A stretch of DNA of 64,000 nucleotides from an uncultured Actinoplanes sp. (GTDB taxonomy: Bacteria; Actinomycetota; Actinomycetes; Mycobacteriales; Micromonosporaceae), in assembly GCF_934643405.1 (NCBI RefSeq), contig NZ_CAKUCL010000002.1:1-64000 (forward strand), given 5' to 3'. Below the pieces are notes generated by a model. That model worked only from the letters and a program-made list of their open reading frames with translations. It had not been told where the DNA came from and made no database searches. Both the position numbers and the translations under genes were made by a program. Positions within the stretch are counted from its first letter, which is position 1. Each line of letters opens with the position of its first letter. Shown in pieces: positions 1 through 7,926 of the stretch.

Positions 1-1
1 C

Positions 2-29
2 TTGACGTATTCCGTTATGGGAATACGAT
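2..29 (+). promoter_or_regulatory. arsR promoter with embedded operator
   Basis: A -35 box TTGACG (2-7) and a -10 box TACGAT (24-29) are 16 nt apart, and the arsR ATG (36) follows six nt after the -10, so the transcript is probably leaderless. A perfect inverted repeat, CGTATTCC-N6-GGAATACG (6-27), fills the spacer and touches both boxes. This is the usual position for an autorepressing ArsR-family operator. The boxes and palindrome are seen directly; binding by the adjacent ArsR protein is inferred. Confidence 0.7.
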
Positions 30-35
30 GGCCTC

Positions 36-374
36 ATGGCACGAGCGGCGACAACGGCGGACGCTTTCAACGCGGTGGCCGAACCCCGGCGGCGCGAGAT
101 CCTCGATCTTCTGGCGCAAGGCGAGCGCCCGGTCAACGACCTGGTCGCATTGCTGGGCCTGGCCCAGCCGCAGGTCTCCAAGCACCTGCGCGTCCTGCGC
201 GAGGTCGGCCTGGTGCACGTCCGCGACGCGGGCCGGCAGCGGGTTTACCGGCTGAATCCCGGACCGCTGCGCTCGATCCACGAGTGGCTCGGCAAGTACG
301 AGCAGATGTGGAACGCCAAGTTCGACGCGATGGACACCGTTCTGGCAGAGCTCAAGGAGGAAGATCATGGCTAG
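36..374 (+). CDS. ArsR-family winged-helix transcriptional regulator
   Basis: 112-aa DNA-binding repressor, normal length for the family. Residues about 30-62 form the winged-helix recognition unit (VNDLVALLGLAQPQVSKHL). No cysteine cluster for metal binding is visible, so it belongs with the metal-independent ArsR proteins that are paired with SRPBCC (AHSA1) proteins. The stop overlaps the start of the SRPBCC gene by 8 nt, so the two are translationally coupled. Its own promoter contains a perfect palindrome, suggesting autoregulation. The ligand is unknown. Confidence 0.9.
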   Translation: MARAATTADAFNAVAEPRRREILDLLAQGERPVNDLVALLGLAQPQVSKHLRVLREVGLVHVRDAGRQRVYRLNPGPLRSIHEWLGKYEQMWNAKFDAMDTVLAELKEEDHG

Positions 375-873
375 CACTTCCGGCACCGGTTTTTCCGGCT
401 CGGCGAAGGTCACTCTCCCGTCCGACACGCAGATCCTGGTCACCCGCGAGTTCGACGCGCCGCGGCGGCTGGTCTGGCGGGCCTACACCGAGCCCGAGCT
501 GATCAAGCGCTGGTGGGCCGGCGAGAAGGGCAAGGTGACCAGCGTCGAGGTGGACCTGCGGGTCGGCGGACGCTGGCGGTACGTGATGGAGGCCGACGGC
601 GGCTTCGAGGTGGCCTTCCACGGCGACTACCGGGAGATCGCCGAGCCGGAGCTCCTGGTCAACACCGAGGCGTTCGAGGGCATCCCGGAGCCGGACGAGA
701 ACGCCGCCCTCGTCACGGCGACGTTCACCGAGAGGGGCGAGCACACCTTCCTTGAGGTCTTCATCGAGAGCAAGGACAAGGAAGGCCGCGACGCCATCAT
801 CGGCTCCGGCATGGAGAGCGGCATGCAGCAGTCGTACGACGCGCTGGAGAAGGTGGCGATCTCACTCAGGTGA
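367..873 (+). CDS. SRPBCC (AHSA1-type) domain protein
   Basis: 168 aa. The protein has the START-like helix-grip fold of the AHSA1/Hsp90-ATPase-activator homologues: an early 'TREFDAPRRLVWRAYTEPE' segment and the 'KRWWAGEKGKV' stretch near residues 45-60 are typical. Members bind small hydrophobic ligands; no reaction can be assigned. The start at 367 is preceded by AAGGAGGA and lies inside the arsR reading frame, giving one operon controlled by the upstream ArsR. The last 8 nt overlap the 3' end of the convergent tetR gene. Confidence 0.88.
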   Translation: MASTSGTGFSGSAKVTLPSDTQILVTREFDAPRRLVWRAYTEPELIKRWWAGEKGKVTSVEVDLRVGGRWRYVMEADGGFEVAFHGDYREIAEPELLVNTEAFEGIPEPDENAALVTATFTERGEHTFLEVFIESKDKEGRDAIIGSGMESGMQQSYDALEKVAISLR

Positions 874-1453
874 GTTCGTACGCCGTGAGCGTCGCCTCAA
901 GCGCGGCCTCCTGATCCGCCGCGGGGTAGGTGGCCGGGTCCGCGGCGGCGAACGCGGCGATCCCCTCGGTCATCGCCGTCAGAGCGAGCGCGGCGGCGGT
1001 GACCCGTTCACCCGGCCAGTCCGGAGCGGCCGCCGCGACCAGCCGTTCGATCCGGTCCCGCCAGGCCCGGTTGTTCCGGCGGTGCATGGCGATCAACCGG
1101 TCGTCGGCCACGGCCGCGGCCAGGAACCCCATCCACACGATGCTCTCGTTGACCGCCTCCGGGTCGGTCGCCATGCCCTGACGCAGGACAGCGCGCAGCG
1201 CCGCCCGGGGGTCCCGGGCTTCGGCCTCGAGGCGCTCGACCCGGGCGCGGGTTGTCTCGTGCAACAGGTCACGGGCGTGTTCCAGCAGCGCGCCCTTGTT
1301 GGGGAAACGGTGCATGACGAGGCCCGTCGTGCAGCCGGCGGCCGCGGCCACCGCCCGTACGGTCAATTTCTCCAGGCCCTGATGCGCTAGGACGTCCCAG
1401 ACCGCGCGGGAGAGCGCCTCCGCCTGGGCCGGCCGATCCGCGGTCCGTGACAT
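866..1453 (-). CDS. TetR-family transcriptional regulator
   Basis: 195 aa. An N-terminal helix-turn-helix at residues about 27-56 (LTVRAVAAAAGCTTGLVMHRFPN) is followed by an all-helical ligand/dimerisation region, the standard TetR layout. The ATG at 1453 lies six nt downstream of a TATGCT -10 box (complement of 1460-1465), so the mRNA is probably leaderless. A 31-bp palindrome covers the promoter, suggesting autorepression and possible joint control of the divergent acetyltransferase gene. The ligand is not predictable. Confidence 0.9.
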   Translation of the reverse strand: MSRTADRPAQAEALSRAVWDVLAHQGLEKLTVRAVAAAAGCTTGLVMHRFPNKGALLEHARDLLHETTRARVERLEAEARDPRAALRAVLRQGMATDPEAVNESIVWMGFLAAAVADDRLIAMHRRNNRAWRDRIERLVAAAAPDWPGERVTAAALALTAMTEGIAAFAAADPATYPAADQEAALEATLTAYELT

Positions 1454-1459
1454 GCGCTT

Positions 1460-1492
1460 AGCATAACGGATGTTACGGTAACGCTTGTTATG
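1460..1492 (-). promoter_or_regulatory. tetR promoter and 31-bp palindromic operator
   Basis: The -10 box is the complement of AGCATA (1460-1465). Positions 1462-1492 form a split palindrome: CATAAC-N4-GTTAC-N-GTAAC-N4-GTTATG. The symmetry, about three helical turns long, fits a TetR dimer or a pair of dimers. It lies between tetR and the divergent acetyltransferase gene (start 1510), so both could respond to the same repressor. The symmetry is seen directly; the identity of the binding protein is inferred. Confidence 0.68.
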
Positions 1493-1509
1493 ACGCGTGG
1501 GGAGGCGGG

Positions 1510-1968
1510 ATGAGCTGGACCATCGAGGCGCGCTCCTGGGACGATCCGGCGGGCGCGGCCTTGCGCTCGGCGCAGCGCGCGGAGCTCGATGCGCGCTACG
1601 GCACCGGTGATCACGAGCCGGGCTCGCCGCCGTCCACCGCCGACATCGCCCTGTTCCTGGTGGCCGTGGACGCGGGCACCGCGATCGGTTGCGGCGCCCT
1701 GCGGCGCCTCGGCCCGGCGAGTTGCGAGATCAAGCGCATGTACGTCGTACCCGAGCGCCGTGGTTCCGGCGTGGCGGCCGGGTTGTTGCGAGCCCTGGAG
1801 GGCGCCGCCCGTTCGCGCGGCTGGACGACGGTCCGCCTGGAGACGGGCACGGCCCAGCCGGACGCGATGCGCTTCTACGAGCGGGAGGGATACCGCAAGA
1901 TCCCCCTCTTCGGCCCGTACGCCGGTTCTTCGCTGTCGGTCTGTTACGAGCGGGTGCTGGCCGGCTAG
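1510..1968 (+). CDS. GNAT-family N-acetyltransferase
   Basis: 152 aa, a single GNAT domain. The acetyl-CoA pyrophosphate-binding motif A is at about residues 77-95 (VVPERRGSGVAAGLLRALE), followed by the 'AMRFYEREGYRKI' motif B. These enzymes transfer acetyl from acetyl-CoA to an amine; the acceptor is unknown. The start has a GGGGAGG ribosome site five nt upstream. The gene is divergent from tetR across a 31-bp palindrome and is therefore a candidate target. The stop is shared with the convergent gene through a CTAG overlap (1965-1968). Confidence 0.87.
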   Translation: MSWTIEARSWDDPAGAALRSAQRAELDARYGTGDHEPGSPPSTADIALFLVAVDAGTAIGCGALRRLGPASCEIKRMYVVPERRGSGVAAGLLRALEGAARSRGWTTVRLETGTAQPDAMRFYEREGYRKIPLFGPYAGSSLSVCYERVLAG

Positions 1969-2408
1969 CTCGGGACGGCCGGTGCGGGCGCGGGCATCTC
2001 GGACGACTGGCCGAAGAACAGGGCGCTGAGGCAGAGCGCGATCACCACGGCGATCACCGCGATCGTGATGATGATCGGCACGGGCGAGCGATCGGCAGCC
2101 TTCGCGGGCACCGGAATCTGCGGCGGCATGCCCGCCGGCATCGCGTAGGCCGGGCCCTGACCCGCATAGGCCGGCAGGAGACCGGCGTCCTCCGCCGCCG
2201 CCCGCGCGATCACCGCGGGTTCGCCGAGCCGCTCCAGGATGTCCCGGACCTGCGCCTCGGTCTCCTCGTCCAGCTCGGCCCGCCCGGTCTCGATGTGCTC
2301 GCGCAGGTCCCGCAGCAGTTCGTCGCGCTGCTCCGGCGGCAGCCCGGCCGTGGCCCGGGAGACGCGCGACAGATAGTCCGCGACCAGGACGTCGTTGCGC
2401 TCGGTCAT
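1965..2408 (-). CDS. HAAS-domain (DUF1700-like) single-pass membrane protein
   Basis: 147 aa. Residues 8-75 match the HAAS signalling domain (helical, 'YLSRVSRATAGLPPEQRDELLRDLREHI'), which occurs downstream of PadR regulators. A proline-rich stretch is followed by one transmembrane helix at about 109-132 and a short tail, giving an N-in sensor-like protein. Its ATG overlaps the padR stop (ATGA, 2405-2408), so the two are an operon. Family knowledge suggests it communicates envelope or drug signals with the PadR; this is not shown by the sequence itself. Confidence 0.75.
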   Translation of the reverse strand: MTERNDVLVADYLSRVSRATAGLPPEQRDELLRDLREHIETGRAELDEETEAQVRDILERLGEPAVIARAAAEDAGLLPAYAGQGPAYAMPAGMPPQIPVPAKAADRSPVPIIITIAVIAVVIALCLSALFFGQSSEMPAPAPAVPS

Positions 2409-2743
2409 CTCTGCTCCGTTCCCAAGATCCGATCAACCCCGGCGCGGAACGCCGTCCACCGCACCCGGAACTGCTCGAGCGCCGCCCGCCCGTCCGGCGT
2501 CAGGGAGTAGTACCGCCGGGGCGGCCCGCTGGGCGACTCCCGCCAGCTCGTCGCGATCCGCCCGGCCCGGCGCAGCCGGGACAGCAGCGGATACATCGCG
2601 CCCTCACTGGTGGTGAGCCGGAGCTCCTCGCTGACCCGGCGCACCAGCTCCACCGAATACATCTCCTGCTCGGCGACGAGGGCGAGCACGCAGTACTCCA
2701 GGGTGCCCCGGAGGAGCGCGGTAGCCGACGACTCTTCACTCAC
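2405..2743 (-). CDS. PadR-family transcriptional regulator
   Basis: 112-aa PadR repressor of the short subfamily 2 type: winged helix at about 15-80 including 'EGAMYPLLSRLRRAGRI', then a C-terminal dimerisation helix. The GTG start at 2743 sits six nt after a TACTAT -10 box (complement of 2750-2755), so the message is probably leaderless. It is coupled to the downstream HAAS-domain gene by an ATGA overlap. A second, longer PadR of a different subfamily occurs at 47.4 kb. Confidence 0.9.
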   Translation of the reverse strand: MSEESSATALLRGTLEYCVLALVAEQEMYSVELVRRVSEELRLTTSEGAMYPLLSRLRRAGRIATSWRESPSGPPRRYYSLTPDGRAALEQFRVRWTAFRAGVDRILGTEQR

Positions 2744-2749
2744 CCGCGC

Positions 2750-2770
2750 ATAGTACCTTGCGACACAAGG
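2750..2770 (-). promoter_or_regulatory. padR promoter with short inverted repeat
   Basis: The -10 box TACTAT (complement of 2750-2755) is abutted upstream by the inverted repeat CCTTG-N5-CAAGG (2756-2770). The repeat lies in the promoter spacer, where a PadR repressor would block transcription of its own operon. The arms are only five bp, so this operator call is weak. Confidence 0.4.
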
Positions 2771-2813
2771 GTGATGTCCACACGAGACTGTCGAGGCCGA
2801 CGGACCTGCATGA

Positions 2814-3362
2814 TCAGGAAGCGGGCAACTTCAGGTACATCACGTGGAGCCCGACCAGACCGTGGTCGGGGTGGTCGAAGGCTTCCGGGACGGTGGCGAG
2901 CACTCCGAAGCCCAGCGAACGCCAGAGCCGTACCGCAACCTGGTTCGTCTCGACCACCGCGTTGAACTGAATGCTCCGGTAGCCGGCGGCACGCGCCCAG
3001 TCGATGAGGTCCTCGCCCAGAGCGCGACCGACGCCGCGCCCCGAGTGCCGTGGATCCACCATGAAACTGCCCGTCGCCACGTGGGCTCCACGACCGGGCC
3101 GGTTGGGGCCCATCTTGGCGCTGCCGAGAACGGTCGAACCGTCAACCGCGACGACGGTGCGCCCCGGCGGCGACTCCATCCACAGCCCGCGAGCCTGCTC
3201 GAGGGAGAGATTCTCGGGGTAGGCGTACGAGTGCCCCGCCGCGACGATCTCGCGGAAGAAGGGGTAGATCGCGGGCCAGTCGTCGTCCTCGGCACGCCGG
3301 ATCCTCACCCGGTCACCGTACGGCGAGCGTGCCAGGCGGGCAAACAGATTGTCTTGCGTCAC
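2814..3362 (-). CDS. GNAT-family N-acetyltransferase
   Basis: 182 aa with one GNAT domain. Motif A is 'VDPRHSGRGVGRALGEDLI' (about residues 102-120), followed by 'TNQVAVRLWRSLGF', as in the phosphinothricin/amino-acid acetyltransferase subgroup. The acceptor is unknown. The GTG start at 3362 overlaps the stop of the upstream DUF1905 gene (GTGA, 3359-3362), so these two are co-translated. It is followed by a short non-coding stretch before the padR promoter. Confidence 0.87.
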   Translation of the reverse strand: MTQDNLFARLARSPYGDRVRIRRAEDDDWPAIYPFFREIVAAGHSYAYPENLSLEQARGLWMESPPGRTVVAVDGSTVLGSAKMGPNRPGRGAHVATGSFMVDPRHSGRGVGRALGEDLIDWARAAGYRSIQFNAVVETNQVAVRLWRSLGFGVLATVPEAFDHPDHGLVGLHVMYLKLPAS

Positions 3363-3661
3363 TGGTGAAGATCACCGCGCGGGGCGGGACGCAGGGTCAC
3401 CGCCACGACGTCGCCTTCGGTCATCCCTTCGGCGTTGCGGACGGCATCCTTGAGCGGGACCAGGTAGCGGCCGTCCTTGGGGAAGAGCGCCGTCCGGAAC
3501 TTCGTGTCCCCGATGACGACGTGCACCGGCACCTGACCCCAGTAGATCAGTGATCGCGCCTCGTCCTTGAGCTCGGCGCTGTCGGACTCGGACATGGCCA
3601 CGAAAAAGTACGGCGCCGGCCCGCGCCACTCGATGATCTCGCCCTCGAACACCCACTCCAC
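3359..3661 (-). CDS. DUF1905 family protein
   Basis: 100-aa beta-barrel protein of the DUF1905 family: 'FEGEIIEWRGPAPYFFVAMSESDSAELKDEARSL' and 'DGRYLVPLKDAVRNAEGMTEGDVVAV' are family hallmarks. The biochemical role is unknown. It is the first gene of a two-gene unit with the GNAT acetyltransferase. It lies 17 nt downstream of ychF, which is on the same strand, so read-through from ychF is possible. Confidence 0.8.
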   Translation of the reverse strand: MEWVFEGEIIEWRGPAPYFFVAMSESDSAELKDEARSLIYWGQVPVHVVIGDTKFRTALFPKDGRYLVPLKDAVRNAEGMTEGDVVAVTLRPAPRGDLHQ

Positions 3662-3678
3662 GGTGGCTCCCGCCCGAG

Positions 3679-4758
<1,080 letters not shown>

Positions 4759-4780
4759 GGAATGCCAGTCTACGCAAGCG

Positions 4781-5569
4781 TCATCGGAAGAACTTCCGCA
4801 GTTCCGTCGCGACCAGTTCCGGCTTGCCGCTGTTGTCGGCGGCGAGATGGCCGACGCCGCTCAGGGTCACCCGTCGCACTCGCGGCAGGACCGGCTCGAG
4901 GCCGTTCAAAACCCTTTTGAGGTACGGCGCGGACCGCTCGCCACCGAGCAGAAGTGTTTCGGCCGTGATCGCCGCATACCGGTCGAGCGGCCCGGCGGCC
5001 TGCGTCACCACCGTCGCGTCCTGCCGCATGGTCGGCACCAGGTCACGCACCGGACCGGGCAGGCCCAGCCGCGCCAGCGGGGTGAGCACGGCCCGCGGCA
5101 CATACCGAAAATCGCCGGTGCCCTTGACAACCGTGACGAAAGCCGCCGCCGTACGGCCCGCGGCCAGCTCTTTCTCGTAGCGCGGACGCCACGCGACCGG
5201 GTCCTCGTCGCCGTACCGCAACGGCGGTTCGTAGAGCGCGAGCCGCTCGATCCGAGGCAGTTCGAGTGCCGCGTTCAGCGCGATCACCGCCCCGGAGCTC
5301 AGTCCGAACACGTTGCCCGCCCCCGTCTCGTCGAGCACCGCGGCCAGATCATCGATCTCACTTCTCAGTCCGTACGCGTCGTCGACCGGCCCGCTGCGCC
5401 CACGACCCCGGCGATCGGGCACGTAGACCGTGAACGTCGTGGCCAGCGCCGACGCGAGCCGGCCGAAGTTTGCCGAGGTCTGCAGCCCGCCGTGCAACAG
5501 GACCACCTTGGGACCGCCCCCGCCGTACGTCCGGACCTTGATGTCAGTGGCTCTCTCCTGTGTTCTCAT
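4781..5569 (-). CDS. Alpha/beta-fold hydrolase
   Basis: 262 aa counted from ATG 5569 (a TTG three codons upstream would lie inside an operator). The alpha/beta-hydrolase features are LHGG (25-28, oxyanion hole), the nucleophile elbow G-L-S-S-G with Ser91, and a late 'GVGHLAADN' with the catalytic His. The substrate is unknown. Its promoter, TTGACG and TACGGT separated by 17 nt, is built from two near-identical palindromes, so expression is tightly repressible. It ends 22 nt before ychF. Confidence 0.88.
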   Translation of the reverse strand: MRTQERATDIKVRTYGGGGPKVVLLHGGLQTSANFGRLASALATTFTVYVPDRRGRGRSGPVDDAYGLRSEIDDLAAVLDETGAGNVFGLSSGAVIALNAALELPRIERLALYEPPLRYGDEDPVAWRPRYEKELAAGRTAAAFVTVVKGTGDFRYVPRAVLTPLARLGLPGPVRDLVPTMRQDATVVTQAAGPLDRYAAITAETLLLGGERSAPYLKRVLNGLEPVLPRVRRVTLSGVGHLAADNSGKPELVATELRKFFR

Positions 5570-5572
5570 GAG

Positions 5573-5617
5573 TGTCAACCGTAGTTGACACCTAGCGCGT
5601 CGTCAACCGCAGTTGAC
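5573..5617 (-). promoter_or_regulatory. Double-palindrome promoter/operator of the hydrolase gene
   Basis: There are two palindromes, TGTCAA-N6-TTGACA (5573-5590) and GTCAA-N6-TTGAC (5602-5617), with centres 28 bp apart. On the minus strand the distal one supplies a -35 TTGACG (complement of 5601-5606) and the proximal one a -10 TACGGT (complement of 5578-5583), with an exact 17-nt spacer. Any protein binding both sites would cover both promoter elements. The regulator gene is not obvious nearby. The divergent adaA-alkA gene could share control. Confidence 0.7.
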
Positions 5618-5680
5618 ACGCGCACGGTCATGTCCGAATCCCGCCAGCCCTTTGGCTCGCGGCGGAGCAGACTTCTTGGC

Positions 5681-7174
5681 ATGGAACTGGACTTCGACCG
5701 GTGCTACCGGGCCGTGGACAGCCGGGACCAGCGCTTCGACGGCTGGTTCTACACGGCCGTGAAGAGCACCGGTATCTACTGCCGCCCGTCCTGCCCGGCG
5801 ATGACGCCGAAGCGGGAGAACGTCACGTTCTACCCGAGCGGCGCCGCCGCGCAGCGGGCCGGGTTCCGCGCCTGCAAGCGCTGCCGGCCGGACGCCGCGC
5901 CCGGTTCGCCCGAGTGGGACGTGCGCGCCGACCTGGTGGGCCGCGCGATGCGGTTGATCGGCGACGGCGTGGTCGACCGCGAGGGCGTGCCGGGACTGGC
6001 GAGCCGCCTCGGCTACACCGAACGGCACCTCAACCGCCTGCTCACCGCGGAACTCGGCGCCGGACCGCTGGCCCTGGCGCGGGCGCAGCGCGCGCAGACC
6101 GCCCGCATCCTGGTCGAGACGACCGGTCTCGGACTCGCGGAGATCGCCTTCGCCTCGGGTTTCGGCAGCGTGCGGCAGTTCAACGACACCATCCAGGAGG
6201 TGTACGCGCAGGCGCCGAGCGCGCTGCGGCAACGCCGGCCCGCCGTACGCCCGGAGGAAGGCGTGATCAACCTCCGGCTCGCCTACCGCTCGCCGCTGCA
6301 CGCCCCGGCCCTGCTCGACTTCCTGGAGGCGCGGGCACTGCCCGGGATCGAGGAACGCGACGGCGACACGTACCGCCGAGGCCTGTCCCTCCCGCACGGC
6401 AGCGCGACCGTCTCGCTCAAGCCCGGCAAACGCTGGGTCTCCGCGACGCTGCGGCTCGCCGACGTGCGTGACCTGGCCCCCGCGGTCGCCCGGTGCCGCC
6501 GGTTGTTCGACCTCGACGCCGACCCGGACGCGGTGGACGCCACGCTCGGCGCCGACCCCGCCCTGGCCGCGATGGTCGCGGCTGAGCCCGGCGTACGAGT
6601 CCCGCGCTCGGTGGACGGCTTCGAAATGGCCGTCCGCGCGATCGTCGGCCAGCAGGTCAGCGTGGCCGGAGCCCGCACGACCCTGCGCCGCCTGATACGC
6701 GCCGCCCAGTCGGTCCCGGCCGCCCAGTCCGTCCCGCCGTCGCGCCCGGCCGCCCAGTCCGTCCCGCCGTCGGGCCCCGCCGCCCCGGCCTCCGGCCTGG
6801 GCTCGTTCCCCTCCGCGGCGGTCGTGGCCGATCTGCCGGACAGCGCGTTCGGCATGCCGGCGGCCCGGCGGGAGACGATCCAGGCGCTTGCCGCGCTCGT
6901 CGCGGACGGCAAGATCGACCTCGAGCCCGGCGCCGACCGTGAGGAGGCGGTCGCCCGGCTTCAGGAGGTCCCCGGCATCGGCGCCTGGACCGCCGGTTAC
7001 GTGGCGATGCGGGCGATCGGCGATCCCGACGTCTTTCTCCCGACAGACCTCGCCGTACGCCGTGGAGCCGCGGCCCTGGGTCTGCCGTCCACGCCGTCGG
7101 CCCTCGAGGCGCACGCCGAGAGGTGGCGCCCGTGGCGTTCGTACGCACTTATTCGATTGTGGCGTGCCGCTTGA
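5681..7174 (+). CDS. alkA: AdaA-AlkA fusion: methylphosphotriester-DNA methyltransferase / 3-methyladenine DNA glycosylase II
   Basis: 497 aa. Residues 1-70 are the Ada zinc/methyl-acceptor domain with Cys34, Cys38, Cys65 and Cys68; by spacing, Cys34 is the acceptor. Residues about 80-185 are an AraC-type DNA-binding domain. An AlkA N-terminal domain and a HhH-GPD glycosylase follow, with 'PGIGAWTAGY' and the catalytic Asp in FLPTD. The protein therefore senses phosphate methylation and excises alkylated bases. Start 5681 was chosen because the Ada domain begins there. A repeat-encoded Pro/Ser/Gln insertion interrupts the glycosylase part. ogt follows. Confidence 0.93.
   Translation: MELDFDRCYRAVDSRDQRFDGWFYTAVKSTGIYCRPSCPAMTPKRENVTFYPSGAAAQRAGFRACKRCRPDAAPGSPEWDVRADLVGRAMRLIGDGVVDREGVPGLASRLGYTERHLNRLLTAELGAGPLALARAQRAQTARILVETTGLGLAEIAFASGFGSVRQFNDTIQEVYAQAPSALRQRRPAVRPEEGVINLRLAYRSPLHAPALLDFLEARALPGIEERDGDTYRRGLSLPHGSATVSLKPGKRWVSATLRLADVRDLAPAVARCRRLFDLDADPDAVDATLGADPALAAMVAAEPGVRVPRSVDGFEMAVRAIVGQQVSVAGARTTLRRLIRAAQSVPAAQSVPPSRPAAQSVPPSGPAAPASGLGSFPSAAVVADLPDSAFGMPAARRETIQALAALVADGKIDLEPGADREEAVARLQEVPGIGAWTAGYVAMRAIGDPDVFLPTDLAVRRGAAALGLPSTPSALEAHAERWRPWRSYALIRLWRAA
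6703..6780 (+). repeat. 30-bp tandem repeat inside alkA
   Basis: Two near-identical 30-bp units (6721-6750 and 6751-6780), preceded by a shortened 18-bp copy, encode AAQSVPP-type peptides in the linker before the helix-hairpin-helix half of AlkA. Units differ only near their 3' ends. This looks like slippage-driven growth of a surface loop. Confidence 0.85.
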
Positions 7175-7297
7175 CTCCGCTTGTTCTGCCGGCTGATCCG
7201 CCTCCCCGCTGGTCGTCCCGCCGGCCGGCGAGTCGTTGGCCCGTTCCGGCCGGTTGTCTGGCTCGCACGTTAGCCGTTCGCGGAGATCCGCAAGCGG

Positions 7298-7337
7298 TTG
7301 TCCACAGAACCGGTTATCCACAGCCCACTTGTCCACA
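7298..7337 (+). promoter_or_regulatory. Cluster of three DnaA boxes
   Basis: Three consensus-quality nonamers occur in the same orientation: TTGTCCACA (7298-7306), TTATCCACA (7314-7322) and TTGTCCACA (7329-7337), with start-to-start distances of 16 and 15 bp. A weaker TTCCCCACG lies at 7350-7358. The 231-bp gap between adaA-alkA and ogt holds nothing else recognisable. Roles could be DnaA titration or DnaA control of ogt. No dnaA, dnaN or gyrase genes are near, so this is not a typical oriC. Confidence 0.8.
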
Positions 7338-7405
7338 GGCCCGCGAAAGTTCCCCACGGCCGGCTCGCGAGGGCCAGGCTGTGTTCCCAACCCCTGGAGG
7401 AAACG

Positions 7406-7903
7406 ATGTTGAAGTACCACACCATGGACACTCCCGCCGGGCCGCTGACGCTCGTGGTGAGCCCGACGAACGCGGTGCGAGCCGCCGGCTTCACCACCGA
7501 CGTCGACGAGCTGCTGCCACAGATCCATCCGGACCTGAGTGCCGAGGCGCACGAGGTCGACGACGTCGGCCCGATCGGCGAGCGCGTAAGGTCCTATTTC
7601 GACGGTGACTTCGCCGCGATCGACGACGTGGTCGTCGAGCAGCACAGCGGCGGCGAGTTCATGCGCCACGCGTGGCGGGTCATGCGCGAGATCAAGCCGG
7701 GCGCGCCGGTGACCTATTCCGAGTTCGCCCGCCTGGCCGGCCGGCCCGCAGCGGTCCGGGCCGCAGCCGCCGCGTGCGCCCGCAACCCGGTCGCGTTCTT
7801 CACGCCGTGCCACCGGGTCTTGCGCCTGGACGGTTCGCTGGGCGGCTACCGCTGGGGCCTGCCGGTCAAGAGGTGGCTGCTCGACTTCGAGTCGTCGTCC
7901 TGA
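7406..7903 (+). CDS. ogt: Methylated-DNA--[protein]-cysteine S-methyltransferase
   Basis: 165 aa. It is a suicide repair protein that removes O6-alkyl groups from guanine. The active site PCHRV with acceptor Cys135 is intact, followed by the 'GGYRWGLPVKRWLL' signature; a helix-turn-helix recognition segment, '[19 protein letters not shown]', precedes it. The start at 7406 follows CTGGAGG with a 5-nt spacer. It pairs functionally with the adaA-alkA fusion upstream to form the adaptive-response repair set; the DnaA-box cluster sits in its upstream region. Confidence 0.95.
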   Translation: MLKYHTMDTPAGPLTLVVSPTNAVRAAGFTTDVDELLPQIHPDLSAEAHEVDDVGPIGERVRSYFDGDFAAIDDVVVEQHSGGEFMRHAWRVMREIKPGAPVTYSEFARLAGRPAAVRAAAAACARNPVAFFTPCHRVLRLDGSLGGYRWGLPVKRWLLDFESSS

Positions 7904-7926
7904 CGAGCCGGCCCGGCGCCACGACG

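Noticed and set aside
7175..7405. Replication origin (oriC) at the DnaA-box cluster
   Set aside because: Only three strong boxes, no AT-rich unwinding region and no dnaA-dnaN neighbourhood.
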